DNA from: Paenibacillus sp. FSL K6-1330
Lineage (GTDB): Bacteria > Bacillota > Bacilli > Paenibacillales > Paenibacillaceae
Direction: 5' to 3'
Assembly (NCBI RefSeq): GCF_037976825.1
Contig: NZ_CP150269.1
Coordinates: 1,221,501-1,285,500 of the forward strand
DNA length: 64,000 nucleotides
Shown: in pieces, positions 27,937-35,246 of the stretch
How positions within the stretch are numbered: the first letter of the stretch is position 1
How the letters are laid out: every line of letters starts with the position of its first letter
Program-made: the position numbers and the translations under genes
The notes under the pieces: model-generated
Seen by the model: only the letters and a program-made list of their open reading frames with translations
What the model was told of the DNA's origin: nothing
The model's database searches: none

Positions 27937-29372
27937 CCCCACAAGAACTGAAAAACAGTATTCTTCAATTAGCAATTCAAGGTAGACTGGTGGAACAGCG
28001 CCAGGAGGAAGGCACTGGAGAGGAACTGTTTCAGCAAATTCAAACTGAAAAGCAGAAACGCATCAAAGCTGGGACAATCAAGAAAGAAAAGCCTCTTCCA
28101 GAAATTACAGAGCATGAAAAACCATTTGACATTCCAGAGGGGTGGCTATGGACTCGATTTGGCTCCATCATGCAGCTTTTGTCAGGGCAGGATATGACTC
28201 CAACAGAATACAATGATATTGCGAAGGGTATTCCATACATTACAGGTGCAAGCAACATTGAAAACTCAGCCATTATTATCAATCGTTGGACAGAGTCTCC
28301 AAAGGCTATTGCCCACAAAGGTGATTTGCTGTTGACGTGTAAAGGGACTGTTGGTAAAACTGCGATTCTAACCGAAGACGAGGTTCACATTGCCCGACAG
28401 ATAATGGCTATTACTCCATACGGAGTTGAAACAAAGTATATAATGTACTTTATTGATACCCAAATTAAGGCACTTAAGTCACAGGCAAAAAGCATGATCC
28501 CCGGAATTGAACGAAACAATGTTTTGAAACTCACTTTTCCGCTCCCGCCCCTTGCCGAGCAGAAACGGATTGTTGCCAAAATCGAAGAACTGCTACTGTA
28601 CATCGACCGCTATGAACAGGCGTGGAGCAAGCTTGAAGATTTCAATAAGCGTTTCCCTGGCGATATGCAGAAATCAATCCTGCAGATGGCCATTCAAGGC
28701 AAGCTTGTCGAGCAAAACCCGGAGGAAGGCAACGGCGAGGAACTGTATCAGCAAATTCAAGCTGAAAAGCAGCGGCTTATTAAAGCCGGAACTATCAAAA
28801 AAGTAAAGCCTTTGCCGGAAATAACCGAGGATGAAAAACCGTTTGATATTCCTGAGAGTTGGAAGTGGGTAGCCCTTCAAAATATTGCTATATCAATTGT
28901 TGACTGTCCGCATTCTACGCCAAAGTATTACGAGTCTAAAACCGAATATCACACCATTGATACAACTTGTATAGATGCGAATGGAACAATCATAGGATGG
29001 CGTTATGTTGATGGTCCAACGTATACGTCTCGAATTTCCCGTTTAGAGCCAAAAGAAAGTGACATCATATACACTCGAGAAGGATCTATTTGCCGAGCTG
29101 CTATTCTTCCAGATTCAAAGAAAATATGTCTTGGGCAGCGGGTAATGCTTATCAGATGTTCAGAAGGAGTTTTGCCACAATACTTAAAGCAGTTCTTGAT
29201 GGCACCTCAGACGGTACTATCGCTTACAGCCAAGCAGCGCGGAATTGGTGCAAAGCACATAAACGTATCTGATGTGTGTAGGTTGATGATTCCCCTCCCG
29301 CCTCTTGCCGAGCAGAAGCGTATTGTTGCCAAACTGGAAGAAATCCTGCCTTTGTGCGAGAAATTGAAATAA
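27933..29372 (+). CDS. hsdS: Type I restriction specificity subunit (HsdS) with duplicated halves
   Basis: The 479 residues comprise two direct repeats. Each starts with a helical arm (SILQLAIQGRLVEQ at 9-22 and SILQMAIQGKLVEQ near 250). Each continues with a long EELxQQIQxEK coil, a KPLPEIT-DIPE-W entry to the target-recognition domain, and ends with PLPPLAEQKRIVAK and an EELL-type helix. The arms are very similar while the two TRDs differ, as expected for recognition of a bipartite asymmetric site. The repeat arms make half-swaps by recombination easy. It overlaps hsdM by 4 bases and is followed by a terminator at 29553. Confidence 0.93.
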   Translation: MTPQELKNSILQLAIQGRLVEQRQEEGTGEELFQQIQTEKQKRIKAGTIKKEKPLPEITEHEKPFDIPEGWLWTRFGSIMQLLSGQDMTPTEYNDIAKGIPYITGASNIENSAIIINRWTESPKAIAHKGDLLLTCKGTVGKTAILTEDEVHIARQIMAITPYGVETKYIMYFIDTQIKALKSQAKSMIPGIERNNVLKLTFPLPPLAEQKRIVAKIEELLLYIDRYEQAWSKLEDFNKRFPGDMQKSILQMAIQGKLVEQNPEEGNGEELYQQIQAEKQRLIKAGTIKKVKPLPEITEDEKPFDIPESWKWVALQNIAISIVDCPHSTPKYYESKTEYHTIDTTCIDANGTIIGWRYVDGPTYTSRISRLEPKESDIIYTREGSICRAAILPDSKKICLGQRVMLIRCSEGVLPQYLKQFLMAPQTVLSLTAKQRGIGAKHINVSDVCRLMIPLPPLAEQKRIVAKLEEILPLCEKLK

Positions 29373-29552
29373 GTTTGGACTGCCTGTTATATACGGTTGG
29401 AATAGAAGAACTAAGATCAATTGGGCATAACTAGATGATTTTATTGTGCGGTTTCTTAAACCACTCTTCCAAACAACCTTAACATAATACTCTGGGGGAT
29501 TGTGGTTTTGCTCAGCTACACTTCAGTGTTCCGAACTTCAGTCCCAACTACG

Positions 29553-29576
29553 AAGGGCACCCATGCGGGTGCCCTT
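29553..29576 (+). terminator. Terminator of the hsdRMS operon
   Basis: Perfect stem AAGGGCACCC / GGGTGCCCTT with a 4-base loop, followed by AAAATTTGC. The remaining 29373-29552 shows no gene. Confidence 0.7.
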
Positions 29577-29592
29577 AAAATTTGCTTTAAAG

Positions 29593-29640
29593 ATGATACG
29601 GTGAACCGTACCATAAGTAACGGCGAAATTTTTTGCGAAC
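29593..29640. repeat. Cassette-boundary repeat, copy 3
   Basis: CCGTACCATAAGTAACGGCG differs from copy 1 at one base (GTAACGG for GTGACGG). It separates the hsdRMS operon from the cyclase-like gene. Confidence 0.75.
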
Positions 29641-29674
29641 ATTGGATAGAAGATAATATTTAGGGGGGCTACAA

Positions 29675-30370
29675 ATGAAGCATGGCGCTATTTCATTGAT
29701 GGATGTATTAGGGTGGAAAGGAATATGGCAGCGAAAAACAGATGCAATATCAGTACTTAAGAGCCTAATACGTGCTTCACAAGTTTGGATTGATAGTTAT
29801 AAAGAAGATTCTTTAATGTCATCACATTTGAGTGATTTAACGGTAGAAATCAGGAGCATTTCTGACACTATCGCTTTGGTTACATATGGAGAGGATATCA
29901 ATAAAGCAATTGAATTTCATGGTATTATTAATCGATTTTTAGTTTGCAATTCAATTTCCAGAAAGATACCTCTTAGAGGAGCAACAGCTTATGGAGAGTT
30001 AGAATTAAGTGAGAATATAATGGTCGGTCCAGCGGTAGATGAAGTAGCTTCTTGGCATGAAGCATCAGACTGGATAGGTGTATTTCTAACTCCATCAGCA
30101 CTATTTCAATTAAATACAGCTAATTTTTTTGGCAGTCGATTTAATCTCGAAAGTGAGACTGGAATTTATACACGTTATAATGTTCAAATAAAAGGGATGG
30201 GAACTTACGACACCTACTGTGTCAATTGGCCTACGATGTGGGAATCTGGCCGTCAAGGCTTAACTCAAAACTTTTTAAAAATGGGTCCAATAACCCCGGC
30301 TATTGCAAGTAAGTACATCAATACATTAAAGTTTTTCGATGAACAAAAGCCTCAAAGTTCTGAAGCTTAA
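29675..30370 (+). CDS. Class III nucleotidyl-cyclase-like protein (Pycsar-cyclase-like candidate)
   Basis: The 231-residue soluble protein shows, in order, ISLMDVLGWKGIW at 6-18 (a metal-site D followed by a turn) and SISDTIALVTYG at about 61-72 (second acidic strand). Then come LRGATAYGEL near 100 and IMVGPAVDEVASWHE near 113-128. This order parallels the F-x-D-I-x-G-F, D-x-x-L, R-x-G-x-x-x-G-E and G-x-x-V-N-x-A-x-R blocks of class III cyclases and of the cCMP/cUMP cyclases of Pycsar defence. No sensor domain is attached. Typical Pycsar effectors (TIR or TM with a nucleotide-binding domain) are not evident next to it. ATG 29675 lies behind AGGGGGG. Assignment is by pattern only. Confidence 0.55.
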   Translation: MKHGAISLMDVLGWKGIWQRKTDAISVLKSLIRASQVWIDSYKEDSLMSSHLSDLTVEIRSISDTIALVTYGEDINKAIEFHGIINRFLVCNSISRKIPLRGATAYGELELSENIMVGPAVDEVASWHEASDWIGVFLTPSALFQLNTANFFGSRFNLESETGIYTRYNVQIKGMGTYDTYCVNWPTMWESGRQGLTQNFLKMGPITPAIASKYINTLKFFDEQKPQSSEA

Positions 30371-30427
30371 GTCTAAAAGTTATAATTCAAACGCAGAGGC
30401 TCTTGTGGGGCTTCTGGGCAAGGGAAA

Positions 30428-30458
30428 GCCCCTCCGCTATATCGCCAGCGGAAGGGGC
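30428..30458 (-). terminator. Hairpin between convergent genes
   Basis: Stem GCCCCTCCGCT / AGCGGAAGGGGC with an 8-base loop, between the cyclase-like gene (+) and a small minus-strand frame. Confidence 0.6.
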
Positions 30459-30463
30459 CATGC

Positions 30464-30622
30464 TTAAAGCTTCTCAGTCTCCTCGTTTAAGTCAAGCCCG
30501 ATGCTGCCGGCACGCTCTCTGTTGTAAAGGTAATTCTCATCATAATCAATTTGGGAGTCGTCCGCCGTTCTATTCCACGCCGACTCCTTAGCCGCGTGAC
30601 CTACCCGCACCATATGATGCAT
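30464..30622 (-). CDS. Small unknown reading frame, probably a gene end
   Basis: A 52-residue minus-strand frame (MHHMVRVGHAAKESAWNRTA, continuing to NEETEKL) has protein-like composition and ends 6 bases before a hairpin. It is not recognisable. The N-terminal part overlaps the boundary repeat at 30607-30699, and no good ribosome site precedes it. It may be the surviving C-terminus of a longer gene whose upstream part was replaced at the repeat. Confidence 0.35.
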   Translation of the reverse strand: MHHMVRVGHAAKESAWNRTADDSQIDYDENYLYNRERAGSIGLDLNEETEKL

Positions 30623-30699
30623 GTGCTTTTCTGGAGCAGGCGTATCGGGCGATTAGATTAATCGGAGGGACAGTGTCATAAGTGACGGCGAAAAATTGG
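30607..30699. repeat. Cassette-boundary repeat, copy 4 (extended form)
   Basis: The last 35 bases carry CATAAGTGACGGCGAAAAATT. The whole 93 bases align without net length change to 32921-33013, from GCACCATATGATGC through GATTAGATTAATCGG, with roughly three quarters identity by eye. Confidence 0.75.
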
Positions 30700-30907
30700 A
30701 TTGAAGGCGGGAAATCCATTTCCCGCATCGTCTGCTCCCAATAAGAAGAACGGCCTGTGCTGGTCAAGGCGAAACGTGTCTTCCTCGTCGTCGGTAAACT
30801 CGGCCTCCAACTGTCGAAAGTACTTCGCACTGTGCTCGGTTAATGCTGCGGACACTATTCCGTCCCGGCGAAGGTCTTCGACGTCCTGCGGGTTTGATGT
30901 TTAGCAT
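30676..30907 (-). pseudogene. Small unknown gene with an early frameshift
   Basis: A strong AGGAGGGACGATC site precedes ATG 30907, giving MLNIKP. Thereafter the protein-like frame is shifted by one base: QDVEDLRRDGIVSAALTEHS, then AKYFRQLEAEFTDDEEDTF and on to FNPIFRRHL, stop at 30676. About 76 residues if joined, highly acidic in the middle. The resemblance to winged-helix regulator tails is weak. Its C-terminal codons are made by the boundary repeat itself. Confidence 0.4.
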
Positions 30908-30930
30908 GATCGTCCCTCCTGAAAAAGTTG

Positions 30931-30954
30931 AAGACCCCTCGTGAAAGGGGTCTT
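30931..30954 (+). terminator. Terminator-like hairpin
   Basis: Stem AAGACCCCT / AGGGGTCTT followed by TCTTGAATT. It lies between two minus-strand units and may terminate the gene at 31003-31722. Confidence 0.55.
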
Positions 30955-31002
30955 TCTTGAATTGAAATGGAAATGCATAATTGAATTCACAATAGTTTCA
31001 TT

Positions 31003-31722
31003 TTATAACTCGGTATTTAACTTTGTTTCTCCGAAACTGGTCAACTGGGCTAAGTTCTTGTCGTAGGCAAGCAGAAACAAATGAAGTGATTGCTCTACTT
31101 GGGAAAACCAGCTTTTATGATCTCTGTATCGATCAATCGAGATATTGTTTATCTTCTCTAATGCTTTCAACAACGATTCAATCATGGTGCAGATACAAAC
31201 GATAATTTCAAAGAATATTTGGTAGGTGTAAAACTCAACAAACAGCAATCCCATGAACGTTCCTTGAACTTGAGAATTTGGATGAACAAATTTACTTAGT
31301 CGTTGATAAACTTCGCGCTCCTTCTTTATATTTACAGGATATGTATCTGTCTTATTAAACCTGTCTGTTGCTAACCAACTCTTTATAGTTGTGGGTGTTT
31401 TCGTGAATGATTCAAGCAACCATATTGTTTCATATCCCTTGCGTATTAATAAATAGCATTCTTTTTCAAAAGCATTGCCCAATAATCTATATGATCCCAC
31501 AACTAGGTTTACAAAATCCGACGACAAAATCGTTTGGGCAAATTGTAAATGCCTTAAATCTTCACGTGTAGTTTTGGACTTCTCGCATTGCTCTTTGACT
31601 GAAAGCAAAAGATTAATATTTTTCCAGAAGAAATCGTCACATTCTGTTTCAAGAAAAACCCTAGCTTTATTAGCATTTAGTTCATAATGATCTTTTAGAT
31701 TGATCTTGATCACACCTAACAT
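31003..31722 (-). CDS. Unknown helical protein in the defence island
   Basis: Not recognised. The 239 residues are helical and soluble, with two moderately hydrophobic stretches (SSDFVNLVVGSYRLLGNAF near 70 and FMGLLFVEFYTYQIFFEIIV near 165) that could be buried helices. The phrase RLSKFVHPNSQVQG resembles the HP-containing helix of DUF5677/HEPN-like proteins found near nucleases. It is a single-gene unit between boundary repeats 4 and 5 and runs opposite to the cyclase-like gene. The ribosome site is weak, so the start is tentative. Confidence 0.6.
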   Translation of the reverse strand: MLGVIKINLKDHYELNANKARVFLETECDDFFWKNINLLLSVKEQCEKSKTTREDLRHLQFAQTILSSDFVNLVVGSYRLLGNAFEKECYLLIRKGYETIWLLESFTKTPTTIKSWLATDRFNKTDTYPVNIKKEREVYQRLSKFVHPNSQVQGTFMGLLFVEFYTYQIFFEIIVCICTMIESLLKALEKINNISIDRYRDHKSWFSQVEQSLHLFLLAYDKNLAQLTSFGETKLNTEL

Positions 31723-31769
31723 TGAGTACTGTAACTTAAATATAACAGAAAAAGCTGTCCCCCAAAAAA

Positions 31770-31870
31770 CTTACCGTTACAGACAGCGGGGAGAACCGTA
31801 ACCATCGGTGACGGCGAAAAAATATTCGCCTCGCCATATATTCGCCCTGTTCCCAGTCTTCTTAATCAGT
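31770..31870. repeat. Cassette-boundary repeat, copy 5 (long form)
   Basis: CCGTTACAGACAGCGGGGAG is followed by CCGTAACCATCGGTGACGGCG-like sequence and GCCATATATTCGCCCTGTTCC. It is collinear with copy 2 at 20765-20880. Confidence 0.7.
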
Positions 31871-31940
31871 GATAATTACTCTAAAAGTAGATGAGCATTA
31901 TAGACAGTAATACTTTTAGGAAACAGGAGGCGGGGACGTA

Positions 31941-32821
31941 ATGCCTTTTACATACCAAGTCAAGATTGACTTTCATAGAGATTGGGCCAGATTACTAAAA
32001 CATAATATTGAGTTACAAGGATATAAAGTTAGGCAAGGGACATTGACGAAAATATAAGCTTACAATACTTCAATTTACAACGTCGTTTGGTTACACCTGT
32101 CCTGAGAGAGGTGTTATTCTCTAATAACTTTACTTGTCCGGTTCAGCTTCAAGCTGGTCTGGATTCTGTCGTAGAGAAAATAGCTAAAGGCGAGTCTATA
32201 AAATCTAATTTAAGTAAAAAAATCGTGAATCTAAAATATAACGATGATTTATTGAATGATTGGGGAGTTTACCACCTACATTTGGGGACTTCTTTAGACA
32301 ATGAAGGATTTGTCGAGCGTACAGGCCCTCTGCTCTTGGCAAGGTTCGACAACGTTAAAGCATATTTAATTAATATCATGCCACACGGAAGTTGGACTAA
32401 AAAAGAAATAATTACTACAGTTCATAAGAATTGGCCAGAATCAATAGCTCATTTTAAGATGAAGCTGCAAAGACTAGAGAAAGAGATTACAGACGAGGAT
32501 CGAAAAAGCTTGAGAAGGTTACATGCTAATACGGTGGTAGAGATGGGGGGTGGAGTCATCTATGGCCCTTTAGGGGGAGGCTATACAACTTCAGGATTGA
32601 ATGCGGAAGTTCTTCGAGTAAGCGATTTTTGTTTTAATCAACTTAGTCTTTATGAGATCTGGATAAAGGAAAATATATCAATTTTGAGAAAAAAGTTAAA
32701 AAATCTGAATGCAAATTTTGGGGCAATATTAATCTTTTCACTTGAAGTTATAGATAATATAGCCTACGCGCTTGAAACTGTCTCAAAAGTTCGTTTTAAA
32801 TTAGGGCCAGTGCTACCGTAA
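31941..32821 (+). pseudogene. Unknown defence-island protein with a one-base frameshift
   Basis: An AGGAGGCGGGGACGTA site precedes ATG 31941. The first frame reads MPFTYQVKIDFHRDWARLLK and on to YKVRQG, then stops at 32056. From about 32040 the other frame continues DIDENISLQYFNLQRRLVTP to the stop at 32821. Joined, the product would be about 293 residues. It contains VYHLHLGTS near 110 and AYLINIMPHGSWTKKEIITT near 145, a pattern I associate with uncharacterised proteins near restriction genes. Dropping one G in the GGG at 32037-32039 restores the frame. Function unknown. Confidence 0.6.
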
Positions 32822-32920
32822 TAAAAATGATTTGCGATTTCATATCTGTACCGACTAACCAACTGCATCGCGGCTGCTCACGCGTCGACAGGGAGCTCTC
32901 TTTTGGCCGCTGATCTATTC

Positions 32921-33013
32921 GCACCATATGATGCGGCGGACGCTGTTGGAGCAGATGTATTGGGCAATTAGATTAATCGGGGGAACGGTGCCACAAGTAA
33001 CGGCGAGAAATGG
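32921..33013. repeat. Cassette-boundary repeat, copy 6 (extended form)
   Basis: Collinear with copy 4: GCACCATATGATGC at one end, GATTAGATTAATCGG in the middle, CCACAAGTAACGGCG near the other end. It lies directly before the gene fragment at 33058. Confidence 0.75.
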
Positions 33014-33057
33014 TGGTTTGGATTTAAGTAAGAGATTATAAGTAGGGAGTGAGGCCT

Positions 33058-33222
33058 ATGGCGAAGAGAAGACCAAAAAAGCAGGGCAAAAAGCGTCTTC
33101 ATGAGATTGCAAGTATGAAAGAGCTATCTTCGAATGCAACAAGTTTGGTAAATTTGAAGCAGGCTATGCCGGTTTTAAGTCCATTTCTTAAGGAGTTTGG
33201 GGCTGAAGTTGATAAGATAATA
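33058..33222 (+). pseudogene. 5' fragment of an unknown gene
   Basis: AGTAGGGAGTGAGG precedes ATG 33058, which opens MAKRRPKKQGKKRLHEIASM and a helical stretch to about residue 55. Beyond 33222 the plus-strand frame only reads the antisense of a phage gene, so the true C-terminus has been replaced. Not recognised. Confidence 0.5.
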
Positions 33223-33905
33223 AGTCCTCGTCACATCCTCCATGTACTGAATCACAGCATCCTGTTGCTCCACCGGGACAAATTTCAGAATCGCCGCTGT
33301 GATTGCCTGTTCACGCGCTGCTTCTCGGATCTTAATCTCTTCAAGCCCATAGTGCGTATAGCCGCCATTGCTTCCATTGGTGAGCTTGTGCTTCATCTCG
33401 ATAGCCTTGATGGCGGTGACCGGACTGACTACTTCCATCTTGCTCAAGTGTCGAATCCCTTCTGAATGACTTCATCCAGTAGTTCCAGATCGTGTCGGAT
33501 GCGCTTCGCACTGTCTTTATCGGCCAGTTCTTTCTCCAGCGTGGCTTTGGCCTTGGCACGTTCTTCGGCGCGGTTCTCCTTATACTGTGTATTGCCCTTT
33601 TCTCTTACCTTATCCCGCGCTGAATCTTCCAACGCCTTTTTAACGGGTCTACCTTCGCGTGTAGAAGTTCAATCGTAAGTCCATTTACAATCGCTTCCCG
33701 GCGCTGCTTGATTTAAGAGTATATGGTAGGAACGCTGATCGGGAAGCCGTTATCATTACACCACGCCACCAATTCCTTCACAGGTGTACTGTCATCAATT
33801 ATCTTGTCCAGGAATGGCTTGTTATTCCCTTTGACCAGCGCCGCTATCTTGCCGGGCATGAATTGTGTTCGTGTTTTTTAGTCGCTCTTGCTTTTTCCTC
33901 ATCAT
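33222..33905 (-). pseudogene. Degraded phage small-terminase-like gene
   Basis: Starting at ATG 33905 behind GGGGTGAG, pieces in different frames read MPGKIAALVKGNNKPFLDKI, then VAWCNDNGFPISVPTIYS with TAA in place of a sense codon. After that come KQRREAIVNGL, KENRAEERAKAKATLEKELA, RHDLELLDEVIQKGFDT and, in a further frame, KLTNGSNGGYTHYGLEEIKI to KFVPVEQQDAVIQYM. The HTH-plus-coil layout fits a small terminase or similar phage DNA-packaging protein. There is at least one stop and two frameshifts, so it is dead. A copy of the 44-52 kb operator stands just upstream. A 35-base piece of it recurs at 21712. Confidence 0.5.
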
Positions 33906-33912
33906 GCTCACC

Positions 33913-33942
33913 CCGTATCGTTAAGCTATATTAACGTAATAT
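33913..33942. promoter_or_regulatory. Palindromic operator-like site, outlying copy
   Basis: CCGTATCGTTAAGCTATATT followed by AACGTAATATAACG matches the CGTATCGTTACG-AT-rich motif of 44-52 kb at most positions. It is immediately upstream of the minus-strand terminase-like remnant. Confidence 0.5.
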
Positions 33943-34056
33943 AACGATTTGGCTACGAATTAAAGGTGACTGAACCGTCTGTTAAGGTCGGGCCGGTTAT
34001 CAGAATCCCACAGGAGGCACTAAGAAAGTTCACCCTTGAAGACAACAGGAGGTAAT

Positions 34057-34146
34057 TTGAATGATTATCAATGTAAGGCAGTCTCACTCACTGAAGCCGC
34101 CAAGATGCTAGGCATGACTGAACAGGAGGTATTACGACTAAGCTAA
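34057..34146 (+). pseudogene. N-terminal fragment of a small HTH protein
   Basis: A strong ACAGGAGG site precedes TTG 34057, encoding 29 residues that include LTEAAKMLGMTEQEVLRLS, a helix-turn-helix of the excisionase/MerR type. The frame stops after LRLS where such proteins normally continue. It is a remnant; the following 200 bases contain the tail of another helical protein (about 34259-34363, frame ending AYEAALHRLIQAGGG). Confidence 0.4.
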
Positions 34147-34367
34147 CATGGGTACTTGGAACTAAGTAAGCCTGAAAGCGGTAGACACGAGTTAGTCTCC
34201 ACAGTATTGAGAGATACGCCCACCGCAACAGTATAGCCTTTCAAGAAGTCCTTAAGCCCTCGTAGAGCGTTCAGGAACTCTGACTTTAAAGGAGACAATG
34301 ACAAGGCTAGGTCTGCATATGAAGCCGCATTACATCGGCTCATTCAGGCAGGAGGCGGCTAAATTAG

Positions 34368-34643
34368 AGATTGGCTAGGGATAACAGTGTTCATATTGTC
34401 ACGCTAGACAATGCAATTAACACGCTCGCAGAGAGAAGATCAAATGTTTGGATTGTATGCTTGGATATGAGGAGGAATTACAGCGTACATCCACCAAGAA
34501 TAATAGCTGCTCTTAGCAGTAAGGCAAAGAGGGGGCAGTTCAAAAGCTCTGTGCCACCATATGGTTACAGACTAGATATTGGGAAACGTGTTTTTGCAGA
34601 TGGTCGAGTGCTGTGTGTCGCTGATGAGAACGTAATGAATTAG
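34368..34643 (+). pseudogene. Large serine recombinase remnant
   Basis: The frame reads RLARDNSVHIVTLDNAINTL, then after a degenerate stretch AALSSKAKRGQFKSSVPPYG and YRLD. The first block matches the end of the resolvase catalytic domain (SR-L-R...V...D-INT), the second the KAKRGLFKGSxPPYGY junction to the recombinase domain of large serine integrases. The catalytic serine N-terminus and the whole DNA-binding C-terminus are missing. It lies at the right flank of the repeat-punctuated island. Confidence 0.6.
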
Positions 34644-35222
34644 AGCCACATTTACCTGCTTGTAGGAAGTCCGAACGTATTCAGCGCTCCGGTTTCTGTG
34701 TTTGTGGAAGCCAGTTGGATTGAGAAGAATGAACTAGGAGACCTTAAAGCAGTACATCTTAATCTTGCGCATTGTTTTCAATTAGGTTTCCATAATAGAA
34801 AAGAAAATTCATTGAAGGGATCGACACTCGAAGAGACGGAATCAAAAAATCCACTTCAAACTGGCGGATCAGTCAAGTTCATTGGGACGATGAGTGTCAT
34901 TGCATGCATTCCAAAAGTAGGGTATGTCGGCGTGGGCATCGTTGAAGACGAAGTCGTGCCTATCAAGGATTTTCAAGTGGTGGTCGATGAGGAGAATATA
35001 CCGCTTCTCGAGGCCGACTTACAAGTTAGCATGGATACGGATGTCGATGATCCCGATCTGTGCGAGTACGTGGTACGCGTGAATTGGCTTAAGACGGTTC
35101 CGAAGCATGAAGCGATTTGGGAAAAAGGGATGTTTGCGAACCAGAACTCAGCATGTAAATTGAGAAACCAGTTCACGATCGAAACTCTGACGGAGCATTT
35201 TCAGTTAGATGAGGAATCGTAA
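34644..35222 (+). CDS. Unknown protein, probably a C-terminal fragment with a PUA/EVE-like domain
   Basis: The open frame runs from just after the recombinase stop (SHIYLLVGSPNVFSAPVSVF) to 35222; GTG 34698 is the first plausible initiator but lacks a ribosome site. The region VGYVGVGIVEDEVVPIKDFQ is a beta hairpin of the kind seen in PUA/EVE-type modified-base readers. VNWLKTVPKHEAIWEKGMFA, then NQNSACKLRNQFT, looks like a conserved closing motif of nuclease-associated proteins. I take it as the 3' part of a longer nuclease-like gene. The next gene starts 24 bases later. Confidence 0.45.
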   Translation, partial: SHIYLLVGSPNVFSAPVSVFVEASWIEKNELGDLKAVHLNLAHCFQLGFHNRKENSLKGSTLEETESKNPLQTGGSVKFIGTMSVIACIPKVGYVGVGIVEDEVVPIKDFQVVVDEENIPLLEADLQVSMDTDVDDPDLCEYVVRVNWLKTVPKHEAIWEKGMFANQNSACKLRNQFTIETLTEHFQLDEES

Positions 35223-35246
35223 ATTATTAGAATTAAGGAAATTCCA

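Noticed and set aside
18801..33013. CRISPR array as an explanation for the repeated motif
   Set aside because: Copies are kilobases apart with genes between them, and no cas genes are present.
33223..33465. Continuation of the 33058 frame
   Set aside because: Beyond 33222 it only reads the antisense of the terminase-like remnant.
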